Positions 1-12,497 of a stretch of DNA of 64,000 bases are shown here, in pieces. Source of the DNA: Cordilura impudica (Eukaryota; Arthropoda; Insecta; Diptera; Scathophagidae). The DNA is taken from the NCBI GenBank assembly GCA_963682025.1, contig OY821520.1:133116319-133180318 (forward strand). Reading direction: 5' to 3'. Position numbers and translations under genes: made by a program. The notes beneath the pieces are model-generated. The model ran no database searches, was not told the origin of the DNA, and was given only the letters and a program-made list of their open reading frames with translations. Numbering within the stretch: the stretch's first letter is position 1; every line of letters starts with the position of its first letter.

Positions 1-2520
1 CCACCATTTCATCGTCATCTCTTAAGTCAATATCAGACTTGTCTAGAATCGCCAATGCAGTTTCAGCGCAACAGTTTTTTGAAAAATCGTAGTGTTTTAC
101 TGAAGAAGAAATAAGAGCACACAATATCACAAATGTGATATCTGTATTTCAATTTAATCGGATTCTCTAGAAATGTGAAATTTAGTAACTTTTATTTTGT
201 AAGAGGAACACACAAATTCAAGCTTAGCAGAAATCACTAAACAAAGTGGAATTTTAGGCTAAAAAAAAATATTACTAAGTGGTCACATTTCAACTCTTAT
301 CAAAAGACACAATTAAACTAATTAAATTCTACATCGTATTTGTTATTTTTTAATTCTCTTTTGTGGAAAGGGAACTCATAATCACTGAATATACCGATAA
401 AAAAGAAATCGGAAAAAATGTTTTGTCTTACATATTAAGCACCCTAAACTAGATATAGCCTAGGCCTGAAAAGGTTAAAAGCAAGAATTAATTCTAATGT
501 TTAAACAAAAGACTAAGAACACAAACTTGTTTTCAAAAAGTTTATGTATGACATTTATTTTATTTGATTTCATTTCATATTTACACGTTTTGTTTATAAC
601 TCATAAATTTGTCAACTTTTTGCTGGTAAACCCCTATCATTGCCTTTTATATATAATCCATAACTTAAATCATTTTTATATTGGAGTTTTTTTGTATCTC
701 AGTCGTACAACATTAAGCCATCGGTGTACGCATATAAGCTGATTCTTATTTTTTTTTTTTTTATTTTATATAGCAGCGGCTATAACTGCTAATCAAAGCT
801 AATAATCATGACAATGATTGGCAACATAACAAATTCATTTTTTTTTTTTTTTTTTTTGTGATTATTCTCAATACGAGTTGACACTTTAGGAAAATTTTAA
901 ATAAAATGCCCACCTAAAATCTTTACAAATATTTGTTCGTAATAAATTGACGCCTATTGCAATTTTTTGTTAGTTTTTTTGTTTCTGTTTTCATTGTTAG
1001 TTAGACTCATAAATTCTTTGGGTTTTCATTGTGTTCTACAAATTGCACCACGGCATGCCGCGGCATGCTTTTCAATTTAATCAAAATTCTTACATAAATA
1101 AAGGTGTGTTTTTTTTTCTCTGAAAATATTTAATTAAAGAAAATTTATGAAATTTTTGGTTTTTTTTCAATTATTAACATTTTTATTATTATTGTTACGT
1201 AATGTGACAATTGCGATTGTAATTTTTTTTATTAGTACTAATTAAAAAATTTATTTCAGAATTAATTATTAAATAAGAAAATGCGTTCAAACATTCAAAC
1301 TATGCACACATACTTAGCTGAATAAACGCGTTAAAAAATTACACGCTTTTTTGCCGTTTTAATTTTTTTTTTCATCCGTACTAAGTCAAATTTAGTATCA
1401 AATAAGTGCTATTGTACTATACATATGGATCTAACGACCACTAATGTTTCCGTGGACAGTCTTGCTGCTCTCACTTCTCTGAAATCGTAGAAAGTAGTAG
1501 TACTAGTAGTAGCAGTCGTTATTCTTTATTTTCAAAAGCTAAATTATTTAAGATCACAATTTTGGTTATAAAAATAATAATTTAGGTAATAAGAATTTAA
1601 GACATTGACAATTGTTGTCTATCTGTAATTTAATTGGTTTTCTAATGATTTATTAGTTTTGAGTAGTTAAAAAAATTTATATTATTAGTTACTAAATTCA
1701 TCTAATAAAGTTTTTCTGTACTTTATAGCATTGGTAATATATTGGACATTATCATTTTGTAAAAATGCATTTGCAAAGTAGCGTAATCTAAATTCCCTCA
1801 AGATGGGACCTATATACTTTCTTCCTCATTTAGATTACACAGATAACATATTTTTGATCTATTTGTTGCGAAGCGTGTAGCATTTCGTTTAATCAAGTCG
1901 CATCGGGCTTTAAAAATCCAACTTTGGTGTTTTCGTCAATCATATAACAAGATCCTTTTGAAGAATTAAGATTTTTATAAAATCTATCCTTTTTTTGTTT
2001 CTATTCCCATTTTCTCTAACAATAGATAGCTTTTCTGGATCCAATAAATTAGTGATCTGTTATGATACTCCCAAGAAATTTAAGCTGTCTACAAAGTTGT
2101 TGTTGTTTTTGCACCCATATCAATTTTTTTTGTATAAGTTGCAGTGATAACTTGTGTGGTAATCTGTTAGACCGTATACATAAAAAGTTCGACCCACATA
2201 TCACATATGAAGGTCTAGTGTATAAAGGTGACTATATTTCATATCTGTTTCAAGTATCAACATATAAGTCGGTGCAAAGGTTGGTAAACATTTTTTTCAC
2301 AAAATCACGTTGCAGTTTATTCACTTCCTCAAAAAAAAAGCTCTGCGGGCTGTCTGAAAAAGTTGCCATGTCGTACGAACAAAAATATTTTTCTTACTCA
2401 AAAAATGGTATCTAGTGCAGTTTATGCTGTTTTTGCAGAAATCTTTCTATTACCAATATGTTGCTTAAAAATTATTGAGGACAATTAGGTCGAAGTGTGT
2501 GAGGGAATATATTAGATCAG
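1..2520. other. AT-rich stretch, nothing recognised
   Basis: There are long T runs and low-complexity AT sequence. The open frames at 497-742 and 2062-2415 lack any family resemblance, have low-complexity composition and show no splice or promoter context, so neither is called a gene. A small palindromic motif built on GGCATGCCGCGGCATGC lies near 1053-1069. I see nothing else I can name. Confidence 0.5.
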
Positions 2521-2540
2521 TCGACTATGTCCGGCAACGC

Positions 2541-3183
2541 ACGGTAAGACTAATATAGGTTCCAGGACATAGTTGGGTCAACGAGCTAGCTGACGAGTGT
2601 GCCCGGAAGGACTTAGAATATTTTATACTGATATTGGCGTCCTCTATGCGGGCTGTCTAGTCTAATGGAAGAGGGAGTTAATCTTGAACTCACGACAAGT
2701 TGGACATAACTGACCTTTTGCAGAATATAGTAGATCCTATGACCCTTGCCTAATCGAAGGAGAAGGAAAGTACTCCTTGGTTTTGGTAAAGGGATAATCG
2801 TCCCACTTCTAGTAGTACTCACTGTAGTGAGCGGATGGCTGAACGCATAAGTGTCTCGAAAGCTGGCTTCTATATGAATTGTTCGGATGTAGACGAGACG
2901 GAAACAGTGCAACATTTGCAGTGTAAATGTCCAGGACTGAAAGAGTGGCGTCTTAGATATTTAGGATAAAGATTCTTAAATAACCACGTCCTAATAGCAA
3001 ATCTTCCACTTGGCGAACTTGAGGGAATCTGGCTGGTTCAGGAGGGACGCATAGCGGACGACAGAGCTCCTTTATACTTTTCTTTTCTTTTCTGTACTCC
3101 TTACTTTATCTATCCGTACCTTTTAATCTCATGCAGTGGGCCGTATGGCCTCCGAAAGGCCTCGCTTTCAGGCAGCCGACCCT
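2541..3183 (+). mobile_element. LINE-G: RNase H and 3' end of a LOA/I-type LINE, decayed
   Basis: This is the 3' end of a non-LTR retrotransposon whose ORF2 carried an RNase H domain, the domain that removes RNA from the RNA:DNA hybrid in some I/LOA/R1-group LINEs. Starting at 2541 the frame reads TVRLI-stop-VPGHSWVN followed by ELADECARK, which fits the RNase H core 'W-VPGH..-GNE.AD..AR'. The Trp codon is now TAG (2556-2558) and a Gly of the GNE block is missing. About 270 bp further on, a CCHC-like tail (ETVQHLQCKCPGL) is readable, typical of the C-terminus of these ORF2 proteins. Several frames must be joined. The G+C-rich end near 3140-3183 (ending GGCAGCCGACCC) looks like the LINE 3' UTR. 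The endonuclease and RT domains are absent, so this is a 5'-truncated dead copy. The clade is inferred and not certain. Confidence 0.7.
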
Positions 3184-3660
3184 AAACAAACTGTATGTCA
3201 GTCATGCGCAAACATGATTGAATTTTTCGTTATATCTTAAGAAGTTATGATGCCAAAATAACGTGTGTTAATTTTTTTTAGCCAAAATTTTTTGTGTAAT
3301 ATTCCAGGTGGTCAAGATCTCTTAAAGCAAACTACTTTGCGTTATGGTGACAGTTCTGTGAACATAACATAACCAATACGCGTATAATTTTTTTTTTTTT
3401 TTTGTTTTTTGTGAGTACAATAATAATGTCTAAATGAAAAGTATAAATGGCGATAGAAGTTCGAAAAAAATTATTTCAGTGATACCTGAGAAAGCTACAA
3501 AACATATTTTTTAAGTTTCAAGGCTCCACGTTGTATAGTATTTTTTCCGGAGCATCCAAAATAAATGATCTCAATGAAATTGTGTATATGGATAAAATTG
3601 GTCAGAGGCCATATGAGCTGCCAAGATTAATACCATAATTAGCGATTAATTGAGATGGTC
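3184..3660. other. Spacer between LINE-G and mariner relic
   Basis: AT-rich sequence with T runs near 3389 and 3844. It may include the 5' end of the following mariner relic, but I could not find a matching pair of terminal inverted repeats. Confidence 0.35.
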
Positions 3661-4520
3661 ATGCCAGAAGCGGTTAAGAAGATTAACAAAATGGTATTAA
3701 GTGATCGTCAGCTCAAGGTGGCGAGCTACCAGAAATGACAGGCACTTCAGAAAGTTCTATACATTGCATATTGAAGGAAAACGTGGTAATGAGACAGCTG
3801 TCCGCAAGCTGGGTGTTGCGTTTGCTCTGCTCACAATAAAAAAAAAAAAAAACGGCATCGGGAAGGCGTTTAGATAGAGTCTTTGGCGATATTTCACCGT
3901 AATAAGGCAGCGTTTTTGCATCGACTCGCTACCATATTAGACACATGGATCTACACTGCACACAAAGAGGCAAAGGAACAATAACAAGAGAGGACTTAAA
4001 TGACACATTTATGTGAAAAGAAGGCGAAAACTGTTCAATCTACAGGTAATGTAATTCCGTCTGTTTTTGTTTTTTTTTTTTTTTGATGTTGGTAGGATAA
4101 TTTTTTTTTGCTTTTCAAAAAGGAAACGCTATCAATGGCGAGTATATTGCACTGTTTAAGTGATGAAATTAAGTAAAAACGGCCGCAGTTGGCGAAGAAG
4201 AAACTGCTGTTTTCTCAAGACAATGCACTATTTCCTACATATACTATTGCGATGGCCAAAATCCATGAACTAAAATTCGAATTGCTTCATCACGCAACTC
4301 AATCGGCAGATTTAGCTTCTTCGGATTATTTTATACTTCTAAACTTGCAAAGTGGCTCGGTGGTAAAAGATTTGCCAGCAATGAAGAAATCTAGTCCGCC
4401 GTTGATGGCTATTATAAGGAGCTAGGCAGTTCTTACTATAAAGAGGGAGTGAATGTCACTGGGAAAAATACATTGAGCTAAAAGGAGATTATGTTAAGAA
4501 ATAAAGAAAGTCTTTTCTAA
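3661..4520 (+). pseudogene. mariner-like transposase relic
   Basis: This is a dead copy of a mariner (IS630/Tc1/mariner superfamily) transposase, the DDD enzyme that cuts and pastes the element at TA sites. From 3740 the text passes through SESSIHCILKEN and RQLSASWV (the end of the helix-turn-helix region), then a decayed first catalytic block (LDTWIY, normally VDETWIHH). Around 4115 there is NGEYIALF, and from 4180 a 78-codon open stretch with KRPQLAKKK, FSQDNA and SADLASSDYF. The second and third catalytic aspartates are present and exactly 34 residues apart, which is the mariner D34D signature. The C-terminal IELKGDYVKK-like block follows near 4470-4500. Multiple frameshifts and stops rule out function. 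The wording matches irritans/mellifera-type mariners best. Confidence 0.85.
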
Positions 4521-4799
4521 AATTGTCATTCTCCTTGTTTCCATTGTTACAAGATACTACTAACCATGTGTATTCGATAATGCAAAAAAAGGAAAGGTTC
4601 TTCTTCCATTTTCTTCCAGCAAAAGTTGCAGAAAAATGTTACTTGGCTAACAGTTTGCCATATTTAATAAAGTTATCTCAAAAACTGTTTCTTCCATTTC
4701 ATTGATGTTTACTTTGCATAAAAATGGAAGCTCTGGACTTTATATTGCTAAGCCAGATTTCTTAAAAGTACTCATTTCGTAATCCAAACATGTTTTATT

Positions 4800-5345
4800 A
4801 AGGGCGGGGTAGGGTTTTAAAACTCTTTTTTTTCGGAATGTAAAGCGACCTGCCCTCATATGGTATATCGTGCATGTTAAACACTTCAAATCAAGATTCT
4901 CGAAAACACCATTTTTGAAGTCAAAATCTACTGGACTGACCCTTTTGAAATTTATACACTATTCCCACACTTAAATCAACAGGTAATCAAGAAGATTTTT
5001 TTTTACCATTTTTCCTCATTTTTTTAAAAACAAATTCATCGCAATTTTATAGCAAAAATTGTGTTTTTCACTCCCAACTGCTGCCAAAAATCAAAAATAA
5101 AAAAACTTTTCCCGATTACCTGGGGAAACATGCCACCTTTAAAACGCATTTAGATTTTTTTGGAGATTCGCTGTCACGGACTTATTTCTTAATGTTTGTA
5201 GTTAAAAATTTTTGCAAAGGCATTACAAATCTTATGCTATAACGTGTATATGAAATAAATAATACAACATTATTCATGTCTTCAAAAAAAAAAAAAATCA
5301 TGCTAATGCTCATTTTTTTCGTCTTTAAAACCTTACGCCGCCCTT
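4800..5345. mobile_element. MITE, 546 bp, with 22-bp TIRs (family M1, copy 1)
   Basis: The ends at 4800-4821 and 5324-5345 are inverted repeats that match at 20 of 22 positions, reading AAGGGCGGNGTANGG inward from each side. No transposase is encoded, so this is a miniature inverted-repeat DNA transposon. A second, minus-orientation copy lies at 17049-17515 and shares the TIR plus several internal blocks, for example around the GATTACCTG motif at 5114. The superfamily is not assigned, and no clear target-site duplication is visible. Confidence 0.7.
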
Positions 5346-5914
5346 GATTGGTATAAATCATTTTTAGGTAATATGGAAAACCCAAATCAGTTTTATCATC
5401 TTCTAGAACATATCATAATTTAAACGTAGTTGGATAAATTACAACGAAAATTTTTCCCTTGCTAGATAGATAGGTAATCTTCAGACTCAATCTTTAGTTT
5501 CGAATTTTTTTATGCTCTGGACTTTCAGTTAATTTTCTCAAAACCATATATAGGCCAAATATTTATGCAAAAGGTTGTTTTTCTATATACATATATATTA
5601 AATGGGCATCGCTAAATCGACTAATAACTTGATTCTTATTTGATCAGTATTACATTACATTAGATTTGGTTTAGATTTGTCGATTTTTTTAAATAAATAC
5701 TTAAAATTACAGTAAAAAAAATTTTGTTCAATGATTAAATCATAGGAAGACATAACATTAAATTTTGGGTGTCTGATTGGTATCATAATATATTTTAATT
5801 TATAATTATATTCCTTTAGCTATCGAAATTCAAAAATAATGAATATTCCTTATTTTAAACATTTTGATATACATTTGTATAAGAGCATGTTATTCTCACC
5901 GTTAAATATATGGG
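5346..5914. other. AT-rich spacer, nothing recognised
   Basis: Low-complexity AT sequence. No coding signal or repeat boundary was recognised. Confidence 0.4.
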
Positions 5915-6480
5915 GGGTTTCATGTCAAGTGCACCAACTTTTGAAACCGATGTCTTCCGATCGAGATGAAATTTGCACCAAGGTTAGTCCTATTGGATAG
6001 TAGTTTAGACACAATTTTTCAATAAGAGCGGTCCAGATCTCTCTGAGTTAGAGGGGATCAAAATTTGACATTTGGGCCAAACAGGTGTTTTTCTCATCCT
6101 TGTAACTTATTACCTATTGTTCTTAGAAAATTTACTCCCAAATAGTTTAGATAGGTATTTCTTCAATATTTCGGAAAAAAATACTTTAAAAAAAAAAATT
6201 TTTTTTTGACTTTTTTTTTTGCTAAATTAAAGGATTTTTTGCCTTTTTTTCAAAAAGGGCATTTTTTTTCATAAGAAAGCTTAGGATTTTTCCTTTAAGA
6301 GCTTTTTTGTCGCTTAGTGGGATGGGAGTGGGATATCTATTAAAATAAATGTTTTCAAACTCAAGACAACGGTTTTTCAATTTTTCACAAATGCACTATT
6401 TTGAATTTTTTCCTATTTGTGTGTAAAACCTTACAAATAAAACTTATATTGAGAAACTAGACAAATTAACTTTGCGAATG
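5915..6480 (+). repeat. Unclassified fly interspersed repeat (family R2, copy 1)
   Basis: The first ~340 bp (from the GGTTTCATGTCAAGTG block at 5926) recur in reverse orientation at 13663-13995 with the same order of blocks and scattered substitutions. No protein, TIR or tail is visible. From memory, similar text is widespread in fly genomes, but I cannot place it in a class. The 3' boundary is approximate. Confidence 0.55.
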
Positions 6481-6496
6481 TATGTAACATACCTAA

Positions 6497-6870
6497 CTAA
6501 AATTTTATACCCTCGATACTGTAATACTCAGATTATGTTAACCTCAGGAAAAACATCGCAAAAATTCGGCTATGCCGAATCTTTGATACCCTCCACCTAG
6601 GTTTTCTTGCACTATTTTTAACAAATTTAGATAAAATATTTGAAAAAGTAAACAATTTTATCAATCTAGTAATTTATTATAACAAATACTCTGAATTTTT
6701 AGCATTTACGTTCAACAATTTTAAAGTCAATAGAAGATAGTGAAGAAAATATATTTTCAAATTTCGGGATACTTGTCCACGTCTTATATTTTAAAAGCAC
6801 TAGCGTTAATCAGTTTTATTTTTTCGATCTTATTACATCAGTTTGTCATTCCATTTGTAGCGCATCGATA
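6497..6870. repeat. Hairpin-ended element fragment (family R3)
   Basis: The inverted repeat ATTCGGCtaTGCCGAAT near 6567-6582 is followed by GATACCCTCCACC, and ATACCCTCGATACTG sits at 6508. A related terminus is present at 10772-10815 and at 35336-35400. It has the same logic as the HF-A family: an ATACCC subterminal block, then a hairpin near the end. Boundaries are uncertain. Confidence 0.45.
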
Positions 6871-7625
6871 AATGGATTTGCGTCTATGTGTTTAATGCAA
6901 AGATTTCTTACTTTTGTCGAATTGTAGGGATTTTTTGAAAAATTTGTTTTAACAACTTAATATTATATACATTTCAATTTTAAACTTTAAAATTAAAAAT
7001 ATCTATCTTCTGTAAATCTGGTAATAACTCTATAATATGGAGAAAGTAAATACGTGGCTTCTTTAATAAGAATGACAAGTAAAAAACACTTTTGTGCATT
7101 TTTTTAAATACATACATAAGTACGCCATCTTTGTAGATCTCTTCGATTATATTAAGTAAGTTTGTAAATAAAAAGAATATTAAAATATTATAAATGTAAA
7201 CATAATTGATTTTAGAAAAATGTCCGATTCGTTTTTCGATGATGCTGAAAACACATCAAAGAAATACAGAAAACAAAGGTTTTACTCAAGTTAGTTGAGA
7301 GACGAGAAGCTAATGGGATGGAACAGGTCAAAGATGACGACTTTAAATGCAGATGCAAGGCTGGTGAAAAAATATTAAATTGCGATAAATCAGATCTAAG
7401 TATACATGCTAATAACTATTGTCTTAAAAAAAATATCTTTTAAAACCAACAACCAAAATTCTGTTTACGTTATAAGATCCCCATTGCAAGCCATTTTAAT
7501 TAATTATGTAAATTTCAAATGCACATCTAGCCATATAAAAGATGAATTATACAGAATAGTAAAAATATTTTTTTATAATATCTGTTGGTTTTTTATGTTG
7601 TTTTTATGTAATTCTAATGATATTT
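6871..7625. other. AT-rich spacer, nothing recognised
   Basis: The 91-codon frame at 7406-7681 runs into the repeat that starts at 7626 and has no family resemblance, so it is not called a gene. Confidence 0.4.
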
Positions 7626-8420
7626 ATACCCTCCACTCCAGTGTGCAGAGGGTATATATAAGTTTGTCATTCCGTTTGTAATAATTAGAAAAAAAATTTT
7701 GGACCCCATAAAATATATATATTTGTGATCCTTATAACAACCGGAGTTGATATAGCGATGTCCGTCTGTCCGTCTGTCCGTCTGTGGAAATCACGATGAC
7801 GGCATCAATAGGGCAGCTAGGGTACTCGTTGGCATAAAAAATGATTCAATAAAATCCTGGAAAGTTTGCTATTTAAAATCGTCCAAATCGGTCGATTAGG
7901 GCCCGAGATTTGAATGAAGAACTAAAAAAAGTCTTGAAAAAATATAATTTTCTATGTTGTTCTTGTCACGATCACGCCTTCAATGGTGCAGCTACAGTGA
8001 TCATTTTTAACGAGAATGATCACCAAATTCGTGGGAAGATTTCTGTTTCAAAACTCATTGAAATCGGTGGAACAGGTCCAGGGAAATCTCTGGAAAATAA
8101 AAAAAAAAAAATGAAAAATATGATGTTTCTATATTGTTCTTGTTTTATTCTAAATGTTGTGTTGCTGTCATAGCTGGACTTGTTGTTTTTGTGGTCGTTG
8201 GGGTAATAATATAATAAAAACTAACCCTTTTTACATTTTTTTATTAACTCTGGTAGAAAAATTTAAAAGTTTCCATTGTTTTGGCATCACTAAAAAAATT
8301 TATTAGATCATTTCTGTCATTACCACGAGCCTGCCTGCAAAATTTCAGATCGAATGGGTCACGGGAAAGGGGTTAAAATCGATCCAAAATTTTTTCGACA
8401 AGCAGACACTACGAGTTAAT
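7626..8420 (+). repeat. Hairpin/ATACCC-type element (family R1, copy 1)
   Basis: It begins ATACCCTCCACTCCAGTGTG and GCAGAGGGTATATATAAG, passes a short (GTCCGTCT)n tract at 7767-7793, and continues with about 400 bp of unique text. A second copy in reverse orientation lies at 13062-13662 and shares the start, the GTCCGTCTGTCC tract, the TGTTGTTCTTGTCACGAT block and the end near GGTAATAATATA. There is no coding capacity. The 3' limit is clear only to about 8215, where the shared text ends. Confidence 0.6.
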
Positions 8421-10771
8421 ATAAAGGGAGTAGAAATTCACCAACATCTAAAGCAAATAATGCTAAAATACCTTGTTGTTAATAAAAAAAAAACAATGTA
8501 AATTTAACAAAAAAAATTTATGTATAAATTTATTTAAAGAGAAAAACACAAAAATAACGTTTGATGTTGTATTTTTTGTGTGTAATATTTACATAAACAT
8601 ATTAAATAATACAAATAATATACATATATTCTATATATGTATATCCATAACAACTGCATGTTAGAAATAAATCGGTATATTATTTTATTAACATAAAATT
8701 CTGCAATATTTTGTTGTGGGGAAAATACATTTCTTTTGCATTAACAGAGTGTCACTTCATTTTGCTCAGCGTGACTATGCCGCAGTAGATGGCGCCACAA
8801 TTTTTATTCTAATTAGCTTTGCCATAGTTATTTATATTTTAACATGAATGTCAATATTTTCAACTAGATATGATACAGAACAATGTTAAGAGTATACACG
8901 GGCTGGTCTTTTATTTCATACGTTTTTTTCATTATTCTTTTACAAATATGAACATAAGTTTGGCATATTAACTTTTTGTTGTCTATACAAAATAGGGTTA
9001 CCGAGTTATCAATGAGTTTTTAGCTTTCAAAACAGTTCTACATAGTTATATAGAATTATTATTCTGCTTTACCTACAAAATATCTGATTGCGATTACATC
9101 TAATTTTTAAAAATTGTTTATAATTACTAAAGCATTATTATTCACATAAATACAAAATTGCACTTTTTAAATTTTCCATTCAAATTTAAGAAAATATCAA
9201 TTCTAAAAACTGGAACTAAAAATTTCCAATTATAAATTACAATTAATTGAATTTCAGAAAATCATATCAAAACGTCGGAAATTATAATTTTAAATTTAGA
9301 AGACATCAATTGCATCTTTAATATATAAAAATTTTATTCGTTAAACACAAATTGAAATTCCAAAAAAAAAAAACACAAAATACCTATGTTTACATTTAAA
9401 AAATTTTCACATTTAAAAAAAATATTGACATTCAGGAGAAATTAATAGCGTTAAGTATCGCGATTCAAAAACTTCTTTTAACGATAGTCGGATCGTTAAA
9501 AAAAGAAAATAGCAAAATTATCAGTAAAATTTTTAAGCGATATTCGCTATTGGTTAATTTAGCTGTTGTTGTTATCTAAACGACAACCATTTTTGTGTTG
9601 TTTATTCAATCGATAAAAACTTTTAGGTTGAAATGTCGTCATACATAAATAAAAATCATAAAATAGTGAAAATATTTTGCTTCTATTAAAAAACTTTTTT
9701 ATATAAATAAAAAAAATTAAATAGCATATTCAATTCATTATTTAATTTTCAAATAAATAAACAGAAATATTAGTAAAAAAAATAAAGATATTAAAGGTAA
9801 AATCATCCTGTCAAACACGAAGTAATTTGTTTATTTCTATTCTTCTTTGTGTTTTTCGCTTATTTTGACAGAGATACCACTCGTTTACAATTTAAATAAA
9901 TAGAAAAATAGATTTGTCGACTGTCGTTAAGATGTATGTACTTAGTGAATCACTTAATCCTTAGTGCAAACAACAATAGCTGTCTGTATATTTTGCGATT
10001 GTCGGATCGTTGAAATTTACAGAATCGGACTACAGAAAACATTGATTTAAATTCAATGAATTTTAAAAAACCTCAAATGATATTTAAGAATTGCGAACAC
10101 AAAAATTGTTACAAAAATAAACGCAATTTGATGAGAATATTATTTTTTATATATAAATTTTCACATTTTTTTTGGATGAATATTTGAAGTTTTCCAGAAA
10201 ATAGAGATAACAAATTATTTTATTTAAAATTTTTGGGACATTTGGTTTTTTGCGTTTGGCATCCCTAATTTGATTATTTATTATTATCAAAAATTTATTC
10301 TCTATGTTTTCCAAATATGGCAATATTTTAATAAAAACGTTGAGAGAGCTTTTTTTTGGTTATTATTTTGTTACTTCATCCGACCTATATGGCCGCAATG
10401 AAGAAATATTTGGCCAGTTAAAAGAAACTATACAGCCATCTCCAATTAGCGTTAGCACGATTAAATGCATATAGCCACCCTACACAACCATTACCTTTGC
10501 AATGGAAGTTAGGGCAAGCTATTTAATTAGCAAGAACTAAATTAAACGAGAAGTTATGTCATATAACCGGAAACGCATGCATATAGGTATATAACCTAAA
10601 TGCATGCCGATCAGCAACCACGATGACCAAAAAGCAAACACCGAAATAAATCCGAAATAATAGAAAAGACGAAAACCAACCCAAAGAATTTTCTGAAATA
10701 ATTTGGTATTAAGTTTAACAAATTGTTTACTTTTTCCAATATTTTGTTTACATTTATTATCAATACTCAAA
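8421..10771. other. AT-rich region, nothing recognised
   Basis: About 2.3 kb of low-complexity AT sequence with poly-A and poly-T runs. The frames at 8473-8664 and 10537-10770 have no family resemblance. Two copies of a GTCGGATCGTT motif lie near 9488 and 10003. Confidence 0.4.
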
Positions 10772-10815
10772 CCGAGGTGGAGGGTATCAAAGATTCGGCA
10801 CAGCCGAATTTAACA
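10772..10815 (-). repeat. Terminal fragment of hairpin-ended element (R3)
   Basis: GGTGGAGGGTATC is followed by the palindrome ATTCGGCaCAGCCGAAT. This is the reverse complement of the arrangement at 6567-6600. Confidence 0.5.
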
Positions 10816-11143
10816 CTCTTATTTTTTTTATCTTATTTTTTATGATATTTTTTTCGTTTTTATGTTATTTTTGCATCATTGAAATTGAAAATTAACAAAT
10901 TAAAAATAATTTTTTTTTTTCAAAAACTTAAAAAAGTAGTGTAGGGAAAAATGTAGAGAGAAAAAAAGTGGGTGTAGGGAAAAAAGGATTTTTTTTCATT
11001 AGCGTAGAGATTTCTGTAAAAATCTCCTGGCATCACTGGTACCTGTTAAAAAACAATGTAAGATTTCACAAAACAATGCGACGTATAACTGCTTTGTTCA
11101 AAAGCTTTCATAAGACTAAATGAAATTGTTACTTATGCATGAG
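10816..11143. other. AT-rich spacer
   Basis: T- and A-rich low-complexity sequence. Nothing recognised. Confidence 0.4.
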
Positions 11144-11710
11144 ACACATAGACGACAGAGGCTACACAAACACACGACTACAAATGCTGCTGGCTGCAAT
11201 TGCAGTCGTGTAGTCAACTACTTAATTTTTTTGAAAACGACAGCAAAATATAACAACAATATAAACAGCTGTTTTTATACAAAATCATTTTTATTTCAGT
11301 AGTGACAATTATATTTTTTTTTACTTTATTAAAATAGAAAAACATGTATGATTCTATATAAAATTGTCTTAAATATATTACTTATTTACAATGCATTATT
11401 ATAACGTAAAAATAAATAAATAAATTTACTTATTAATGGAATTATTATAGCATTTCATTTTGCGATTAATTTTTTCAACAAAATAAAATATTTCATAGCA
11501 CTAATATCTTTTGCATATTTTGTTATAATGTCAACACTATTTTTATTTTGTAGCCAACAAAAATAGAAATTAGCCTAAGTTGACTACAGCAGCAAAAGTG
11601 GTCATGTAGTCGTGTAGCTGTGTTGGTGTCAAAATAATCGTTTTCATATAAACGTGTGTATTTTATTTTTGACAGGCTGCAGTCGTGTAGCCGCTGTCGT
11701 CTATGTGTTT
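11144..11710. mobile_element. MITE, ~567 bp, with ~24-bp TIRs (family M2)
   Basis: The left end reads ACACATAGACGACAG-A-GGCTACAC and the reverse complement of the right end reads ACACATAGACGACAG-C-GGCTACAC. The sequence CATGAG stands directly outside both ends (11138-11143 and 11711-11716) and may be a target-site duplication, although the right end has two extra bases. Inside, GTCGTGTAG-type motifs are repeated in both arms. There is no coding capacity, and the 60-codon frame at 11120-11302 is incidental. The superfamily is unknown. Confidence 0.7.
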
Positions 11711-11716
11711 CATGAG

Positions 11717-12364
11717 AGAGTTCGGCTTACTGGTGCCATTATGTATATGTGTGTGTAAACAAAAATATACGATATCCCAGTAATCATTTCGAAGATTGTT
11801 TTAACAAAAATCATCTTACTGTGTCTTCTTCGAGCACTTTTGATAATTAAAAACTGATTAATCACATGCGGTATTAGAAAAAGACTAAGGAATGACTTTT
11901 TCTTGCGCTTAAAAAGTGATTTATAGAAAAATGACATTAAATATGACTCAAAAATAAGTCGAAATTAATCAGAAAATTGGACAAAAAAGGTTCTCAAGAA
12001 GAGTCGGGGGTAAGGTAATATTTCCTCCCAACAAAAGAATATTTTGTGATCAGCAAAAGAGCGCATTTATGACTGTTTTAATAGCACAGAGGAGTCAAAA
12101 AAGACTCCACATAATCACTTATTGCATAGAATTTTTACTGGGATTTTATTCAATATCTGTAGAAACAGTTTTTTAAGTAAAAAAAATCTGCACACAATTT
12201 CAATTCTATTTCGTTTACAATGATACGATCACTTTGTTTACTAGCTACCAGTCAAATAAGAAAATAGTATTATAATACAGCGTAATGTTGAATTGTACTT
12301 TTCAATTAGTTTATTTTTAATGTGCCTTAAGAAGTTCGGTTTGTGCTAAGAAATGAATGAATAC
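11717..12364. other. AT-rich spacer
   Basis: No recognisable gene or repeat. The frame at 11710-11937 is low-complexity and overlaps the MITE end. Confidence 0.35.
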
Positions 12365-12497
12365 ATGTTTCCCAGGGCGAAGCTTAATCATTGCACTTTG
12401 ATTGAGTTGAGCCCGCGACTATTCCTGATGTGGATAGCTCGTGCCTACAATTTGTGGTAGGTGGGAATGGCGTTTGTGCAAAGGGAAGCATGAACGC
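12365..12497 (+). pseudogene. U1 snRNA pseudogene, copy 1 (5'-truncated)
   Basis: U1 snRNA is the spliceosomal RNA that pairs with 5' splice sites. This copy matches the 3' two-thirds of the fly U1 sequence: a CAGGGCGAAGCTT...CATTGCAC block (stem-loop II/III region), CGACTATTCCTGATGTGG (normally CGATTATTCCTAATGTG), AGCTCGTGC, the Sm-site region and GGGAATGGCGTTTG (stem-loop IV). The 5' end with the splice-site-pairing ACTTACCT sequence is missing, and the Sm site AATTTTTGG has become AATTTGTGG. With no 5' end and a damaged Sm site it cannot make a working snRNP. Identification is from remembered U1 sequence. Confidence 0.85.

Noticed and set aside
2062..2415. 117-codon frame as a possible gene
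   Set aside because: Cys/Phe/Ser-rich composition with no recognised motif, no homology from memory and no splice or promoter context.
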